A stretch of 64,000 nucleotides of DNA from Halomonas sp. QHL1 (GCF_001882345.1 NZ_MINL01000001.1:3419852-3483851), one strand, 5' to 3'. Shown: positions 1-8,468, counted from the first letter of the stretch. Numbers and translations: made by a program. The notes: generated from the letters alone by a model not told the origin.

Positions 1-367
1 ATGGCGCCAGCGGCTCTATCTGCTTAAGCCCCTTGAACCGCTACCGACTTGGGAAGTTAGCTGGGATGGTCAAACGCCGCTGGAGACGCCCATTGGGCCG
101 TTAGGCTGGCAAGTGGCATTATCTCAACCGCACTCTCAACTATTGAGGGCGAGCTGGCGACAAGGTGGGGAGGTTATTCAATTGCCCAAACGAGGGCGGC
201 GCGATCTCAAAAGGTTGCTACAAGAGGCAGATATGCCGCCCTGGGAACGCGAGCGGCTGGTGGTCATCTTGCTGGATGAGGCGTGCATTGGGGTGATTTG
301 CCCCCCTGCTCAGCTGCTATGGCAGGCAGAGGGCGTTCGCTTTACCCGTCTAACTTCGCCTGCTTAA
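1..367 (+). CDS. tilS: tRNA(Ile)-lysidine synthase, C-terminal end (partial)
   Basis: The frame is open from base 2 of the window to the TAA at 365-367, giving about 121 residues of a protein that begins upstream. The segment 'KRLLQEADMPPWERERL' is typical of the C-terminal substrate-binding domain of TilS, which modifies the wobble cytidine of the CAU-anticodon isoleucine tRNA to lysidine in the cytoplasm. The catalytic PP-loop ATPase domain lies outside the window. The last 26 bases overlap the 3' end of the convergent ppx gene. The assignment rests on the C-terminal domain only. Confidence 0.8.
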   Translation, partial: WRQRLYLLKPLEPLPTWEVSWDGQTPLETPIGPLGWQVALSQPHSQLLRASWRQGGEVIQLPKRGRRDLKRLLQEADMPPWERERLVVILLDEACIGVICPPAQLLWQAEGVRFTRLTSPA

Positions 368-1895
368 TGACCAGCTTAAAACCGGCGGCTTCCATAAACG
401 CCTGCTCCTGCTCCAAGTCAGTACTCAGTAGGGTAGGTTCATCATTGGCAGGCAGAGTGATCGTCAGGCTATCGCTGTCGGCGCTTATTTCCGGTAGCGG
501 TGGGGCGGTTTCTGGGCGCGAATGGTTGAGCAGTACGGCTAAACGCAACAACCGTGCGAGCTTCTGGGTGATCGACTGCTGCGCGTTGGGCAGGCTCTGC
601 CACTCTTTGAGCGGAAATTTGCGCCGATGGGCGCGCACTAAAAACGCCAATTGACGCTGTTCAGGGCGTGAAAAGCCAGCAAGGTCGGAGTGCTCAAGCA
701 AGTAGGCACCGTGGCGATGAAACTGGCTGTGGGAGATCGCCAGGCCGATTTCGTGCACGTGGCTGGCCCATTGCAAATAGCGTCCTTGATCAAGGTTTAG
801 CGACCAGTCATGGCGCACCTGATTAAACAAGCGCTCGGCAGTGTCGGCAACGTTAACCCCTTGGCGGGTATCGACATCGTACGTGCGCTGCAGCGACTCC
901 AGGCTTTTCGAGCGTGAGTCTTCCGCGGTATTGCGCCCGGCCATGTCGTAGAGAACGCCTTCGCGCAGAGCACCATCGGCAAAGCGCATCTGGGTTAAAT
1001 CAAAGGCTTCAAAGATCGCGCCAAGGATGGCAATACCCGCCGGGAAGACTTTAGCGCGGTCGGCTTTTAGGCCATCAAGCACGACTTTATCCAGCTGCTT
1101 GCACTTTAGCAGCCGTTCGCGCAGTTTCTTCAAACCGCCACGGGTGATCACACCTTCGTGGGGCGTATCGCCGTGAGCATACAGCACGCTGGCGGCGGCC
1201 TTGATCGTACCGCTTGAACCGACGGGGTCATCCCAGCCCAGGCGCTGGTAAGGACGCTGAATATTGGCAAGCTCCGAAAGGGCGGCTAGCTCGGCGCGGC
1301 GCATACGTTTTTCGTTTAACTCGCCGTCGGGGAAGAAGCGTCGGGAAAAGGTCACGCAGCCCATACGCAGGCTTTCCAGCGCTTTGGGCTCAAAGGCTTC
1401 GCCAATGATAAATTCGGTTGAACCGCCGCCAATATCGACGATTAAGCGGCGGCCATTTTCGGCCAGCGCGTGGGCGGCGCCTAAATAAATCAGCCGGGCC
1501 TCTTCGCGTCCAGCAATAATTTCGATGGCGTGACCTAATTGAGCCTCGGCGCGTTCGATAAAAGCTTGGCTATTATCGGCATCGCGCAGCGCGTTAGTGC
1601 CGACAATGCGCAAATTGGCATCGGTAATGTCGTTTAAAAACGGCGCAAAGCGGCCCAGGCAGTCCAATGCGCGCTGCATTGCCTCTTCGCTGAGCTGGCC
1701 GTCATCGTCTAATCCCGCGGCTAGCTGCACCTTTTCACCTAAGCGAGCAACTACCTGGAGGCGTTCATGCTGGTAGTTGGCCACCAGTAGGTGAAAGCTG
1801 TTAGAACCCAGGTCTATGGCGGCGAAGCGCTGCGGTGCACCGCTGTCTGCCTCCGCGGCAGAGGTGGCAATGGGGAGCGAAATATCCGTGGGCAT
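342..1895 (-). CDS. ppx: Exopolyphosphatase (Ppx/GppA family)
   Basis: This 517-residue protein is close in length to E. coli Ppx (513). The N-terminal half carries the ASKHA-fold phosphate motifs 'AIDLGSNSFHLLVA' (about residues 26-39) and 'IVDIGGGSTEF' (about 150-160). The C-terminal half, from about residue 330, is the HD-like helical domain with 'HVHEIG' and 'HRHGAYLLEHSD'. The enzyme removes terminal phosphates from long polyphosphate; the paralogue GppA is the main alternative, but the length and C-terminal domain favour Ppx. Two in-frame ATGs lie at 1901 and 1895. The Shine-Dalgarno-like GAAGGA abuts the first and sits 6 bases before the second, so 1895 is preferred. It diverges from rho, as in related bacteria. 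Confidence 0.88.
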   Translation of the reverse strand: MPTDISLPIATSAAEADSGAPQRFAAIDLGSNSFHLLVANYQHERLQVVARLGEKVQLAAGLDDDGQLSEEAMQRALDCLGRFAPFLNDITDANLRIVGTNALRDADNSQAFIERAEAQLGHAIEIIAGREEARLIYLGAAHALAENGRRLIVDIGGGSTEFIIGEAFEPKALESLRMGCVTFSRRFFPDGELNEKRMRRAELAALSELANIQRPYQRLGWDDPVGSSGTIKAAASVLYAHGDTPHEGVITRGGLKKLRERLLKCKQLDKVVLDGLKADRAKVFPAGIAILGAIFEAFDLTQMRFADGALREGVLYDMAGRNTAEDSRSKSLESLQRTYDVDTRQGVNVADTAERLFNQVRHDWSLNLDQGRYLQWASHVHEIGLAISHSQFHRHGAYLLEHSDLAGFSRPEQRQLAFLVRAHRRKFPLKEWQSLPNAQQSITQKLARLLRLAVLLNHSRPETAPPLPEISADSDSLTITLPANDEPTLLSTDLEQEQAFMEAAGFKLVIKQAKLDG

Positions 1896-1901
1896 GAGCA
1901 T

Positions 1902-2429
1902 TCCTTCGTATTGGCTGTGCCAAGGTTGCGGTGGCCTTTATCTATTGTCAATTGCCAAAGGCTTGCGTTTGTCGCGGCGCTTGACTACCATCGAGCTACT
2001 GGCCTGATCTGACCTGATTAGTTAGTGTGTCCACAAGTACTTCGTTGTTAAGATGGTTTAGATAGACGAGTTAAATAGACAGTTTAGATAAATCATATTG
2101 CATGCGTCGTTCAAGTACGGCACCTTGGTCGCCCCAGACGTTATTCATGTTTATCCCGTTAGCGTCAGCCAGAATTCCAAGTCGTCAGATAGCCCACTGG
2201 TCTCACTACTCTCCTGTGTAACCAGATTAAACAAGTGTTAGCACCCTCGAGTTGAGTCTTAAAAACAACAAGCAGTAGCGTTGTTAATTAAGTCCAACGC
2301 CGTTCCTTTCATCTTCGAGCGCGTGCCTTTACCGGGGTCTGAACGCATCACACGGCGTCACTTTCACGCCTCCTGTCTTACTCCCGGCGCCTGGCGCCCA
2401 GCTTCCATGAGCAACTTTCTAACACACCG
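1902..2429. promoter_or_regulatory. ppx-rho intergenic region with C-rich rho leader
   Basis: These 528 bases hold no credible gene on either strand. The thioredoxin gene trxA, which in many gammaproteobacteria precedes rho, is not present, and no WCGPC-coding stretch was found. The last 130 bases before the rho ATG (about 2300-2429) are rich in C and T and poor in G runs, the composition expected of a Rho-utilisation (rut) site. Since rho is autoregulated through its leader in E. coli, a similar role is inferred here. No clear sigma-70 promoter could be fixed by eye. The TTTAGATA motif repeated around 2058-2096 is of unknown meaning. Confidence 0.45.
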
Positions 2430-3689
2430 ATGAATCTCACTGAACTCAAGCAAAAAACCGTTCCCGAGCTCCTCGATATCGCCCGTGAAATGGGTATTGA
2501 TAACTTGGCCCGTTCGCGCAAGCAGGACATCATTTTCGCCATCCTCAAGAAACACGCCAAAAGTGGCGAGGATATCTATGGCGACGGTGTGCTGGAAATT
2601 CTGCAGGATGGCTTCGGCTTCTTGCGTAGCGCTGACAGCTCCTATCTCGCCGGTCCCGACGATATTTATATATCGCCTTCGCAGATTCGCCGTTTCAATC
2701 TGCGCAAGGGTGACTCCATTTCCGGCAAAATCCGACCGCCGAAGGAGGGTGAGCGTTACTTCGCCCTGCTGAAGGTCAGTCAAATCAACTTTGACCGTCC
2801 GGAAAATGCCAAGCACAAGATCCTGTTTGAGAACTTAACGCCCCTGTTCCCAGACGATCGTATGCGTATGGAGATCGGTAACGGCTCCACGGAAGACCTT
2901 ACCGCTCGGATCATCGATCTAACCGCGCCGATCGGTAAAGGCCAACGTGGTTTGCTGGTATCGCCGCCCAAGGCGGGTAAAACGCTGATGTTGCAGAACA
3001 TCGCGACCTCGATCACGCGCAACAACCCAGAGTGTCATCTGATCGTACTGCTGATCGATGAGCGCCCTGAGGAAGTGACCGAAATGTCGCGCACCGTGCG
3101 TGGCGAAGTAGTGGCGTCGACCTTCGATGAGCCGCCGGCGCGTCACGTGCAAGTTGCTGAAATGGTTATCGAGAAAGCCAAGCGTTTGGTTGAGCACAAG
3201 AAAGACGTGGTCATCCTGCTCGACTCGATTACCCGCTTAGCGCGTGCTTACAACACCGTGGTGCCGAGCTCTGGCAAAGTGCTCACCGGTGGTGTCGATG
3301 CCCATGCCCTCGAGAAGCCGAAACGCTTCTTTGGTGCGGCGCGTAACATCGAAGAGGGCGGCAGCCTGACGATTATCGCCACGGCGCTGGTCGATACCGG
3401 CTCCAAGATGGACGAAGTCATCTTCGAAGAGTTCAAGGGTACCGGCAACATGGAAGCCCACCTGGACCGTAAGCTGGCTGAGCGTCGCGTATTCCCGGCG
3501 ATCAATATCCGCCGCAGTGGCACCCGTCGTGAAGACCTGCTGGCCTCTGAAGATGAAATGCAGCGCATGTGGATTCTGCGTAAGCTGCTCAATCCGATGG
3601 AAGACACCGCCGCCACTGAATTCCTGATTGACCGTCTGAAAGATACCAAGACCAATCTTGAGTTCTTTGAAGCGATGAAGCGCCGCTAA
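2430..3689 (+). CDS. rho: Transcription termination factor Rho
   Basis: At 419 residues this has the same length as E. coli Rho. It has the N-terminal helical domain (1-50, '[20 protein letters not shown]'), the cold-shock-like primary RNA-binding domain with '[17 protein letters not shown]' (51-67), and the RecA-type ATPase with Walker A 'SPPKAGKT' (about 178-185) and Walker B '[16 protein letters not shown]'. The hexamer loads on C-rich nascent RNA and terminates transcription. No good Shine-Dalgarno precedes the ATG (the upstream bases are CTAACACACCG), although the start is fixed by the conserved MNLTELK. ubiD follows 10 bases after the stop codon. Confidence 0.97.
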   Translation: MNLTELKQKTVPELLDIAREMGIDNLARSRKQDIIFAILKKHAKSGEDIYGDGVLEILQDGFGFLRSADSSYLAGPDDIYISPSQIRRFNLRKGDSISGKIRPPKEGERYFALLKVSQINFDRPENAKHKILFENLTPLFPDDRMRMEIGNGSTEDLTARIIDLTAPIGKGQRGLLVSPPKAGKTLMLQNIATSITRNNPECHLIVLLIDERPEEVTEMSRTVRGEVVASTFDEPPARHVQVAEMVIEKAKRLVEHKKDVVILLDSITRLARAYNTVVPSSGKVLTGGVDAHALEKPKRFFGAARNIEEGGSLTIIATALVDTGSKMDEVIFEEFKGTGNMEAHLDRKLAERRVFPAINIRRSGTRREDLLASEDEMQRMWILRKLLNPMEDTAATEFLIDRLKDTKTNLEFFEAMKRR

Positions 3690-3720
3690 GGCGGCGCACT
3701 TGCCAGCCAGGGAGCGTGCC

Positions 3721-5211
3721 TTGAAGTATAAAGACTTGCGCGAGTTCATCGCAGCGCTTGAAGCGCAGGGTGAACTCAAGCGTATCTCCGTCGAAGTCGA
3801 TCCTTACCTGGAAATCACCGAAATTTGCGACCGCACGCTGCGTGCCGGTGGCCCGGCGTTGCTGTTTGAAAACGTCAAAGGCCACGACATGCCGTTGCTG
3901 GGTAACCTGTTTGGCACGCCCAAGCGGGTGGCGCTAGGCATGGGCCAGGACTCGGTAGAAGCGCTCAGAGAAGTGGGTAAGCTGTTGGCGTTTTTAAAAG
4001 AGCCTGACCCGCCCAAAGGCTTGAAAGACGCCTGGGACAAGCTGCCGATCTTCAAGCAAGTGCTCAGCATGGGGCCGAAAAACGTCAAGCATGCACCGGT
4101 GCAAGAGGTGGTGTATGAAGGTGACGAGGTCGATCTTGGCCTGCTGCCGATTCAGCACTGCTGGCCGGGCGATGCGGGGCCACTGGTTACTTGGCCGCTG
4201 GTGATCACCAAGGGGCCGCTCAAGAAGCGTCAGAACCTAGGGATTTACCGTCAGCAGAAGATTGGTAAGAACCGCCTAATCATGCGCTGGCTCTCCCACC
4301 GCGGCGGCGCGCTGGATTTTCTGGAGTTTCAAAAGGCCCATCCTGGCGATCCCTTTCCAGTCGCAGTGGCGCTTGGCGCCGACCCGGCGACGATTTTGGG
4401 TGCCGTGACCCCGGTTCCGGATTCGCTCTCAGAATATGCCTTTGCGGGCCTGCTGCGCGGTTCGCGTACCGAGCTGGTCAAGTGCGGCCACGCAGACCTT
4501 GATGTGCCTGCGTCCAGCGAAATTATCCTCGAAGGCTTTATCTACCCGGATGATATGGCGGCGGAAGGCCCCTTTGGTGACCACACCGGTTACTACAATG
4601 AGGTCGACCACTTCCCGGTGTTTACCATCACGCGGATGACCATGCGGCGTGATGCGATTTACCACTCGACCTATACGGGGCGCCCACCGGATGAACCGGC
4701 GATTCTCGGCGTAGCGCTCAACGAAGTCTTCGTGCCGATCCTGTGTAAGCAGTTTCCCGAAATTGTAGACTTCTACCTGCCGCCGGAAGGCTGTTCTTAC
4801 CGCATGGCGGTGGTCACCATGAAAAAGCAGTACCCCGGCCACGCCAAGCGCGTGATGATGGGGGTATGGAGCTTTTTGCGTCAGTTTATGTACACCAAGT
4901 TTGTGATTGTGCTGGATGACGACGTGGACGCACGCAATTGGGAAGATGTTATCTGGGCGATCACTACCCGAATGGATCCCGCACGCGACACCGTGATGGT
5001 CGAGAATACGCCGATTGATTATCTCGATTTTGCTTCGCCGGTCTCGGGCCTGGGCTCGAAAATGGGGCTAGATGCCACCAATAAGTGGCCGGGCGAAACT
5101 GACCGTGAATGGGGCACCCCGATTGTGATGGACGATGCTGTTAAAGCACGCGTGGATGAACGCTGGGAAGCGCTGGGGATTGACCTTGAGTTACCGCCCG
5201 CTCGCCACTGA
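3721..5211 (+). CDS. ubiD: 4-hydroxy-3-polyprenylbenzoate decarboxylase
   Basis: This 496-residue UbiD-family, prenylated-FMN-dependent decarboxylase acts in ubiquinone synthesis, removing the carboxyl group of 3-octaprenyl-4-hydroxybenzoate. The conserved stretches '[17 protein letters not shown]', '[14 protein letters not shown]' and '[13 protein letters not shown]' fit E. coli UbiD (497 residues) along the whole length. The longest frame opens at a TTG at 3700. GGGAG at 3710-3714 sits correctly for a TTG at 3721, and the protein then begins MKYKDLREF, matching the conserved UbiD N-terminus, so the rarer TTG start at 3721 is chosen. It probably shares a transcript with rho and fre. The flavin prenyltransferase gene ubiX is not in the window. 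Confidence 0.95.
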   Translation: MKYKDLREFIAALEAQGELKRISVEVDPYLEITEICDRTLRAGGPALLFENVKGHDMPLLGNLFGTPKRVALGMGQDSVEALREVGKLLAFLKEPDPPKGLKDAWDKLPIFKQVLSMGPKNVKHAPVQEVVYEGDEVDLGLLPIQHCWPGDAGPLVTWPLVITKGPLKKRQNLGIYRQQKIGKNRLIMRWLSHRGGALDFLEFQKAHPGDPFPVAVALGADPATILGAVTPVPDSLSEYAFAGLLRGSRTELVKCGHADLDVPASSEIILEGFIYPDDMAAEGPFGDHTGYYNEVDHFPVFTITRMTMRRDAIYHSTYTGRPPDEPAILGVALNEVFVPILCKQFPEIVDFYLPPEGCSYRMAVVTMKKQYPGHAKRVMMGVWSFLRQFMYTKFVIVLDDDVDARNWEDVIWAITTRMDPARDTVMVENTPIDYLDFASPVSGLGSKMGLDATNKWPGETDREWGTPIVMDDAVKARVDERWEALGIDLELPPARH

Positions 5212-5252
5212 ATGCGATGTATCGCTGACCAAATTTGTAAAAAGAGGCTTTC

Positions 5253-5993
5253 ATGAGTGCAAGGACGTTGACTTGCCAAGTCACCGAGGTTGAGAACTTA
5301 AGCCCCGATGTGTTTGGTGTGACGCTAACCGGGCGCGCCGAAGCCATGCAGCATGCGCCGGGGCAATATTTAGAGCTTAAATTGGACGACACCACCTGGG
5401 TGCCGTTTTCAATCGCCAGTGCCGATCGCAGAGATGGGATTATCGAGCTGCATATTCAACACTGGCCGGAGCGGGATAACTCAGCACGGCTGCGTGAACT
5501 GCTGCAGGTAGCCAACCAGCTCACACTGCGTTTGCCCGGCGGTGAGTGCGTGCTTGATCGTGAGAGTGAAAGGCCGCTGCTGCTGATTGCAGCAGGAACC
5601 GGTTTTTCCCAGATGAAAGCCATTGTCGAAGCAGTACTGCATGAACAGCCCGAACGAGAAGTTTCGCTGTGGTGGGCCGCCCGTGAACACCGCGACCTCT
5701 ATTTGGAGCAACTGCCCAGTCAGTGGGCGCAAACCCACGCCAATGTCTGCTTTCATGCGGTAACCGAATCAGCCTTGGAAGAGCCGTTAGCTGCGGGCGA
5801 GCGGATCACCCATCACCTGGGGCGTATTGATCAGGTGTTGAAAACCGCAGATATCACGCCAGACACCCACGATGTGTATATCTCGGGTTCGCCCAACATG
5901 GTCTACGCCTGCCTGGATGTGCTCGATACAAAAGGCATAAAGCTTGAGCGGGTGTTTTCGGATGTGTTTGCCTACGCCCCCCGTTCTACTTAA
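5253..5993 (+). CDS. fre: NAD(P)H-flavin reductase, Fre/LuxG type
   Basis: This 246-residue ferredoxin-reductase-fold protein has an FAD-type beta-barrel with 'WVPFSIASA' (about 49-57) and a nucleotide-binding half starting 'LLLIAAGTGFSQMKAI' (about 110-125), as in E. coli Fre. Fre reduces free flavins (riboflavin, FMN, FAD) with NAD(P)H. The start ATG is preceded by AAGAGG with 6-base spacing. It lies 41 bases after ubiD, the same neighbour as in E. coli, where the gene was once named ubiB for this reason. A role in supplying reduced flavin to the prenyl-FMN pathway is plausible but inferred. Confidence 0.88.
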   Translation: MSARTLTCQVTEVENLSPDVFGVTLTGRAEAMQHAPGQYLELKLDDTTWVPFSIASADRRDGIIELHIQHWPERDNSARLRELLQVANQLTLRLPGGECVLDRESERPLLLIAAGTGFSQMKAIVEAVLHEQPEREVSLWWAAREHRDLYLEQLPSQWAQTHANVCFHAVTESALEEPLAAGERITHHLGRIDQVLKTADITPDTHDVYISGSPNMVYACLDVLDTKGIKLERVFSDVFAYAPRST

Positions 5994-6052
5994 TATGACC
6001 GCAGCGTTGTAACGCTCCCCCTGATATAGCGTTGATAAAAAAGGAGGCTAAC

Positions 6053-6181
6053 ATGGCCCATCACGACGAAAACTTTAAAGACGATTCTGGTTTCCTGTCC
6101 ATCTTTCTAGGATTGGTGGTGCTGGTTAGTATGAGCGCGCTGCCCGCTACCATTGGTTGGGTACAAGCTTTTAGCGGTTGA
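6053..6181 (+). CDS. 42-residue single-pass membrane peptide, unknown function
   Basis: A short frame begins at an ATG with a perfect AAGGAGG 5 bases upstream and encodes 42 residues. The first 12 are hydrophilic and histidine/acid-rich (MAHHDENFKDDS). Residues 13-39 form one hydrophobic helix containing 'FLSIFLGLVVLVSM'. The strong ribosome-binding site and clean charged-head/hydrophobic-helix layout argue that it is translated. It lies 59 bases after fre and before the DAHP synthase leader, so it could be the last gene of the rho-ubiD-fre transcript or a separate unit. I do not recognise a family. Similar short membrane proteins often attach to larger membrane complexes, but nothing here shows a partner. 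Confidence 0.6.
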   Translation: MAHHDENFKDDSGFLSIFLGLVVLVSMSALPATIGWVQAFSG

Positions 6182-6299
6182 GTGTTGCCATTTGCAGCGC
6201 TTGCAGGCAGGATAAAACCACAGCGCTATAGCGCGGCCCTGTCAGACGGTTTACTTGGGCTAGCTATTCGGTACTAACAGAATCTAACGGAATATGGGC

Positions 6300-6410
6300 A
6301 TGCAGCGACTAACCAACCCTCATACAGTGAACCCGCAGCCAGAATTGGCTGGCGGCTTTGCGTTTTATGGGTATTGGTTTAGCCACGGTGTGCCCCTGGC
6401 CGACGCCTAA
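6300..6410 (+). CDS. Candidate aromatic leader peptide 1 (attenuator) upstream of DAHP synthase
   Basis: A 36-codon frame (38 codons if the ATG at 6294 is used) contains the cluster 'FAFYGYWF', with six aromatic residues in eight codons at 6357-6380. This is the hallmark of transcription-attenuation leader peptides such as PheL. GGA at 6288-6290 suits the ATG at 6300 better than that at 6294. The stop codon TAA (6408-6410) lies in the loop of a stem (6387-6431), and a strong GC hairpin with a short T run follows at 6454-6496. The inferred role is to let ribosome stalling at Phe/Tyr/Trp codons decide whether transcription reaches the DAHP synthase gene. Confidence 0.65.
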   Translation: MQRLTNPHTVNPQPELAGGFAFYGYWFSHGVPLADA

Positions 6411-6431
6411 CGTCGCGCCACCAGGCACACC
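6387..6431 (+). promoter_or_regulatory. Leader RNA stem (putative 1:2 pause hairpin)
   Basis: GGTGTGCC-C-CTGG (6387-6399) pairs with CCAGGCACACC (6421-6431), with one bulged C. Inside it, CGACG (6401-6405) pairs with CGTCG (6411-6415), and the stop codon of leader peptide 1 sits in the CCTAA loop. A ribosome stalled on the aromatic codons at 6357-6380 would cover the left arm. CAGGCA (6422-6427) could then pair with TGCCTG (6439-6444), and GGTTGCC (6436-6442) could pair with GGTAACC (6468-6474), which would compete with the terminator. These alternatives were found by eye and not folded. Confidence 0.5.
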
Positions 6432-6453
6432 ACTCGGTTGCCTGCCGCAAGCA

Positions 6454-6496
6454 CAGAAGCCCCGGTCGGTAACCCCGCCGGGGCTTCTGGCGTTTT
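6454..6496 (+). terminator. Attenuator-type terminator hairpin before DAHP synthase
   Basis: CAGAAGCCCCGG (6454-6465) and CCGGGGCTTCTG (6478-6489) form a perfect 12-bp GC-rich stem with a 12-base loop, followed by GCGTTTTAGG. The run of four T is short, so intrinsic termination may be partial. It lies 43 bases after the stop of aromatic leader peptide 1, the spacing expected of an attenuator. Confidence 0.7.
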
Positions 6497-6571
6497 AGGG
6501 CCCTAGCGATTTATAGACTGAGCGATTTTCGGCAATAGTTATTCATCATTATTTCATCAAGGAGCAGCATC

Positions 6572-6733
6572 ATGATTTCTCGCGCACTGACTAACGCTTA
6601 CGCTACCGGTTTTGTGGGTTACGGCTATAGCTGGCGATTTAGCGACGCGCGGTTGGTGCTAGCTACCACCTCCGACCGTGTTCACTTGGGTGGTCACACA
6701 GCCATACGATGTCACACGATTGCGGAGAATTAA
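6572..6733 (+). CDS. Candidate aromatic leader peptide 2, abutting DAHP synthase
   Basis: A 53-codon frame starts at an ATG with AAGGAG 7 bases upstream and ends with a TAA just 2 bases before the DAHP synthase ATG. Its N-terminal part is again aromatic-rich: residues 10-23 read 'YATGFVGYGYSWRF', with Tyr at 10, 17 and 19, Phe at 14 and 23, and Trp at 21. The rest has no recognisable domain. The strong ribosome site, the aromatic cluster and the near-zero gap to the structural gene suggest a second leader peptide. It may act by translational coupling, because no T-run terminator follows. The GGAG of the DAHP synthase start (6723-6726) lies inside this frame. Confidence 0.55.
   Translation: MISRALTNAYATGFVGYGYSWRFSDARLVLATTSDRVHLGGHTAIRCHTIAEN
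6651..6694 (+). promoter_or_regulatory. Two mutually exclusive hairpins inside leader peptide 2
   Basis: GGTTGGTG (6651-6658) can pair with TACCACC (6664-6670), with one bulged T. The same ACCACC (6665-6670) can instead pair with GGTGGT (6689-6694). The two stems share bases and cannot form together, as in attenuator switches. They lie about 10 codons after the aromatic codons of leader 2. Pairing was found by eye, without energy calculation. Confidence 0.35.
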
Positions 6734-6735
6734 TC

Positions 6736-7833
6736 ATGAATGCGCCTATCAGCCCTGTTATTAATAAAACCACGGTAACCCCTGCCCACGCTACTTCCCG
6801 GCTAACGCCTTCAGCGCCTGAGCCCAATGCAAAGCGGCTGCCTACCCCCGCCGAACTCCGCCAACGTATCTCGTTAAGCGACCCGCTAATTGAGCAAATT
6901 GCCTGCCAGCGCCACTCCGTACAGCAAATTTTGAGCGGTCAAGATGAGCGCCTACTGGTGGTGGTCGGCCCCTGCTCCATTGACGACCCCGATGCAGCAC
7001 TAGAATACGCGGATCGCCTGGCTGCGCTAAGTGAAGAGATAGGCGAACGTATTTTGCCGGTCATGCGCGTCTACGTTGAAAAGCCGCGCACCACCGTGGG
7101 CTGGAAAGGGCTTGCCTACGATCCAGACTTGGATGGTAGCGGCGATATGCCCCGTGGTTTGGCGCTCTCTCGTGAACTGATGCATGCCGTAGCCGCACGC
7201 GGCCTGCCGGTGGCCACCGAGCTCCTACAGCCGATGCTGGCACCTTATTTGGACGATTTGTTGAGCTGGGTCGCAATTGGTGCGCGCACCACCGAGTCGC
7301 AGCTGCACCGTGAGCTGGCCAGCGATTTGTCAGCGGCGGTAGGGTTCAAAAATGCCACCAGTGGCGATGTACAAGTGGCTATCGATGCCATGAGTGCGGC
7401 GGCCCACCCGCACCAGCGTTTCGCGGTAGATCCTCAAGGCTACCCGATCGTCCAGCAAACTGCAGGCAACCCGCACACCCACGTGGTGCTGCGTGGCGGG
7501 CACGGCGAACCGAACTATCAGGCACAACACGTTCGCGCGGCAACCACCGCGCTGCGCAATGCAGGGCAAAACCCACGGCTAATGGTGGATTGCAGCCATG
7601 CCAATGCGCGCAAAGATCATCGCCGCCAGAGTGAAGTAATGCTGGATGTATTGGCGCAGCGTCAGGCGGGCGAAGCCAACCTGGTGGCGCTGATGCTGGA
7701 AAGCCACCTGTTCGAAGGTAAGCAGCCGCTCAAGCCTGGGGCCATGCGCTACGGCGTATCGGTCACCGACGCCTGCGTGGGCTGGGAAACGACCGAGCAA
7801 TTACTCAAAACGGCTGCAGAACGTTTGGCGTAA
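6736..7833 (+). CDS. 3-deoxy-7-phosphoheptulonate (DAHP) synthase, class I
   Basis: This 365-residue enzyme of the AroF/AroG/AroH family condenses phosphoenolpyruvate and erythrose 4-phosphate in the first step of aromatic amino acid synthesis. Family motifs are 'VVVGPCSIDDP' (PEP site), 'RVYVEKPRTTVGWKG', 'GARTTESQLHRELAS', 'GFKNATSGDV', 'MVDCSHAN' and the C-terminal 'ALMLESHLFEGKQ'. The frame opens at 6709, but GGAG at 6723-6726 suits the ATG at 6736. I cannot tell which amino acid inhibits the enzyme. The two aromatic-rich leader frames upstream suggest control by charged Phe, Tyr or Trp tRNA rather than, or as well as, a repressor. Confidence 0.95.
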   Translation: MNAPISPVINKTTVTPAHATSRLTPSAPEPNAKRLPTPAELRQRISLSDPLIEQIACQRHSVQQILSGQDERLLVVVGPCSIDDPDAALEYADRLAALSEEIGERILPVMRVYVEKPRTTVGWKGLAYDPDLDGSGDMPRGLALSRELMHAVAARGLPVATELLQPMLAPYLDDLLSWVAIGARTTESQLHRELASDLSAAVGFKNATSGDVQVAIDAMSAAAHPHQRFAVDPQGYPIVQQTAGNPHTHVVLRGGHGEPNYQAQHVRAATTALRNAGQNPRLMVDCSHANARKDHRRQSEVMLDVLAQRQAGEANLVALMLESHLFEGKQPLKPGAMRYGVSVTDACVGWETTEQLLKTAAERLA

Positions 7834-7913
7834 TTGCATTTGTAAACGCTATTACTTGTTTGCCCTGGCCAGCCCCGTATCATAAGTAACTTATTTTGAT
7901 GATGAGACTGGCC

Positions 7914-8426
7914 ATGGTATTTACCCTAGAGCACCACGACCCCGAGACCTACCGCCGTAAAGCCCGCATGATCAGCTTTGCCATGGCGGGGCAACTGATT
8001 ATTTTTGGCCTCCTATTCTCAATGCTCCTTACCTCCACCTTTGGCAGCAGCCTATGGCTCAATGCCCTAGGCGTGCTACTGGGACTATTGGCCACCAGCG
8101 CGCTATTTGCCGTGCTGCGTGAGCGCCCATGGATGACGGAGGTGCGCTACGTCTGGCAGCTCAAACATCACCTCTCGCAAGTCAGTGGCTATCTTTCGCA
8201 ACTGCGCAAAGCGGTGGAAGAGAACAATCGCACGGCGCTGGATCTGCTCACTTTCTATCACCAGGGCATGGCACAGTTGGCGGAGCTTAATGGGCGCACC
8301 ACCGACGACGATGCCGAACGGCTAGCGGAAAAAATGCAGGTTAAAATCAAGCGTGAAGAGTTGGAGCTGCCTCCGCAGGTGGAAAGTATCGATACGCACG
8401 ATCTTCAGGCGTTCAAACGTGGGTAA
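7914..8426 (+). CDS. Two-helix membrane protein, DUF3087-like
   Basis: A 170-residue protein begins with a hydrophilic head containing 'DPETYRRKAR'. Two transmembrane helices follow (about residues 20-45 and 47-68, e.g. 'GQLIIFGLLFSMLL'), then an alpha-helical cytoplasmic tail of about 100 residues. The head motif and layout resemble the DUF3087 family of gammaproteobacteria, whose function is unknown. In-frame starts exist at 7896, 7899 and 7914. None has a strong ribosome site; 7914 (MVFTLEHHDPE) gives the most compact N-terminus. It stands alone, 80 bases after the DAHP synthase and on the same strand as the next lipoprotein gene. The family call is from memory of the motif. Confidence 0.65.
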   Translation: MVFTLEHHDPETYRRKARMISFAMAGQLIIFGLLFSMLLTSTFGSSLWLNALGVLLGLLATSALFAVLRERPWMTEVRYVWQLKHHLSQVSGYLSQLRKAVEENNRTALDLLTFYHQGMAQLAELNGRTTDDDAERLAEKMQVKIKREELELPPQVESIDTHDLQAFKRG

Positions 8427-8468
8427 GTAGCTAAAAAAATAGAATTAGTCATACAGGGAGCATGATGC

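Noticed and set aside
1816..2007. 63-codon frame containing 'WLCQGCGG', considered as a trxA remnant
   Set aside because: It lacks WCGPC and any thioredoxin context, and half of it lies antisense in the ppx coding region.
2364..2816. 150-codon minus-strand frame across the rho start
   Set aside because: It is antisense to conserved rho codons and has no family similarity; long antisense frames are common in GC-rich genes.
6223..6234. Perfect palindrome GCGCTATAGCGC before the aromatic leader
   Set aside because: Single short palindrome with no matching copy or known operator; could be chance or part of a promoter, too little to call.
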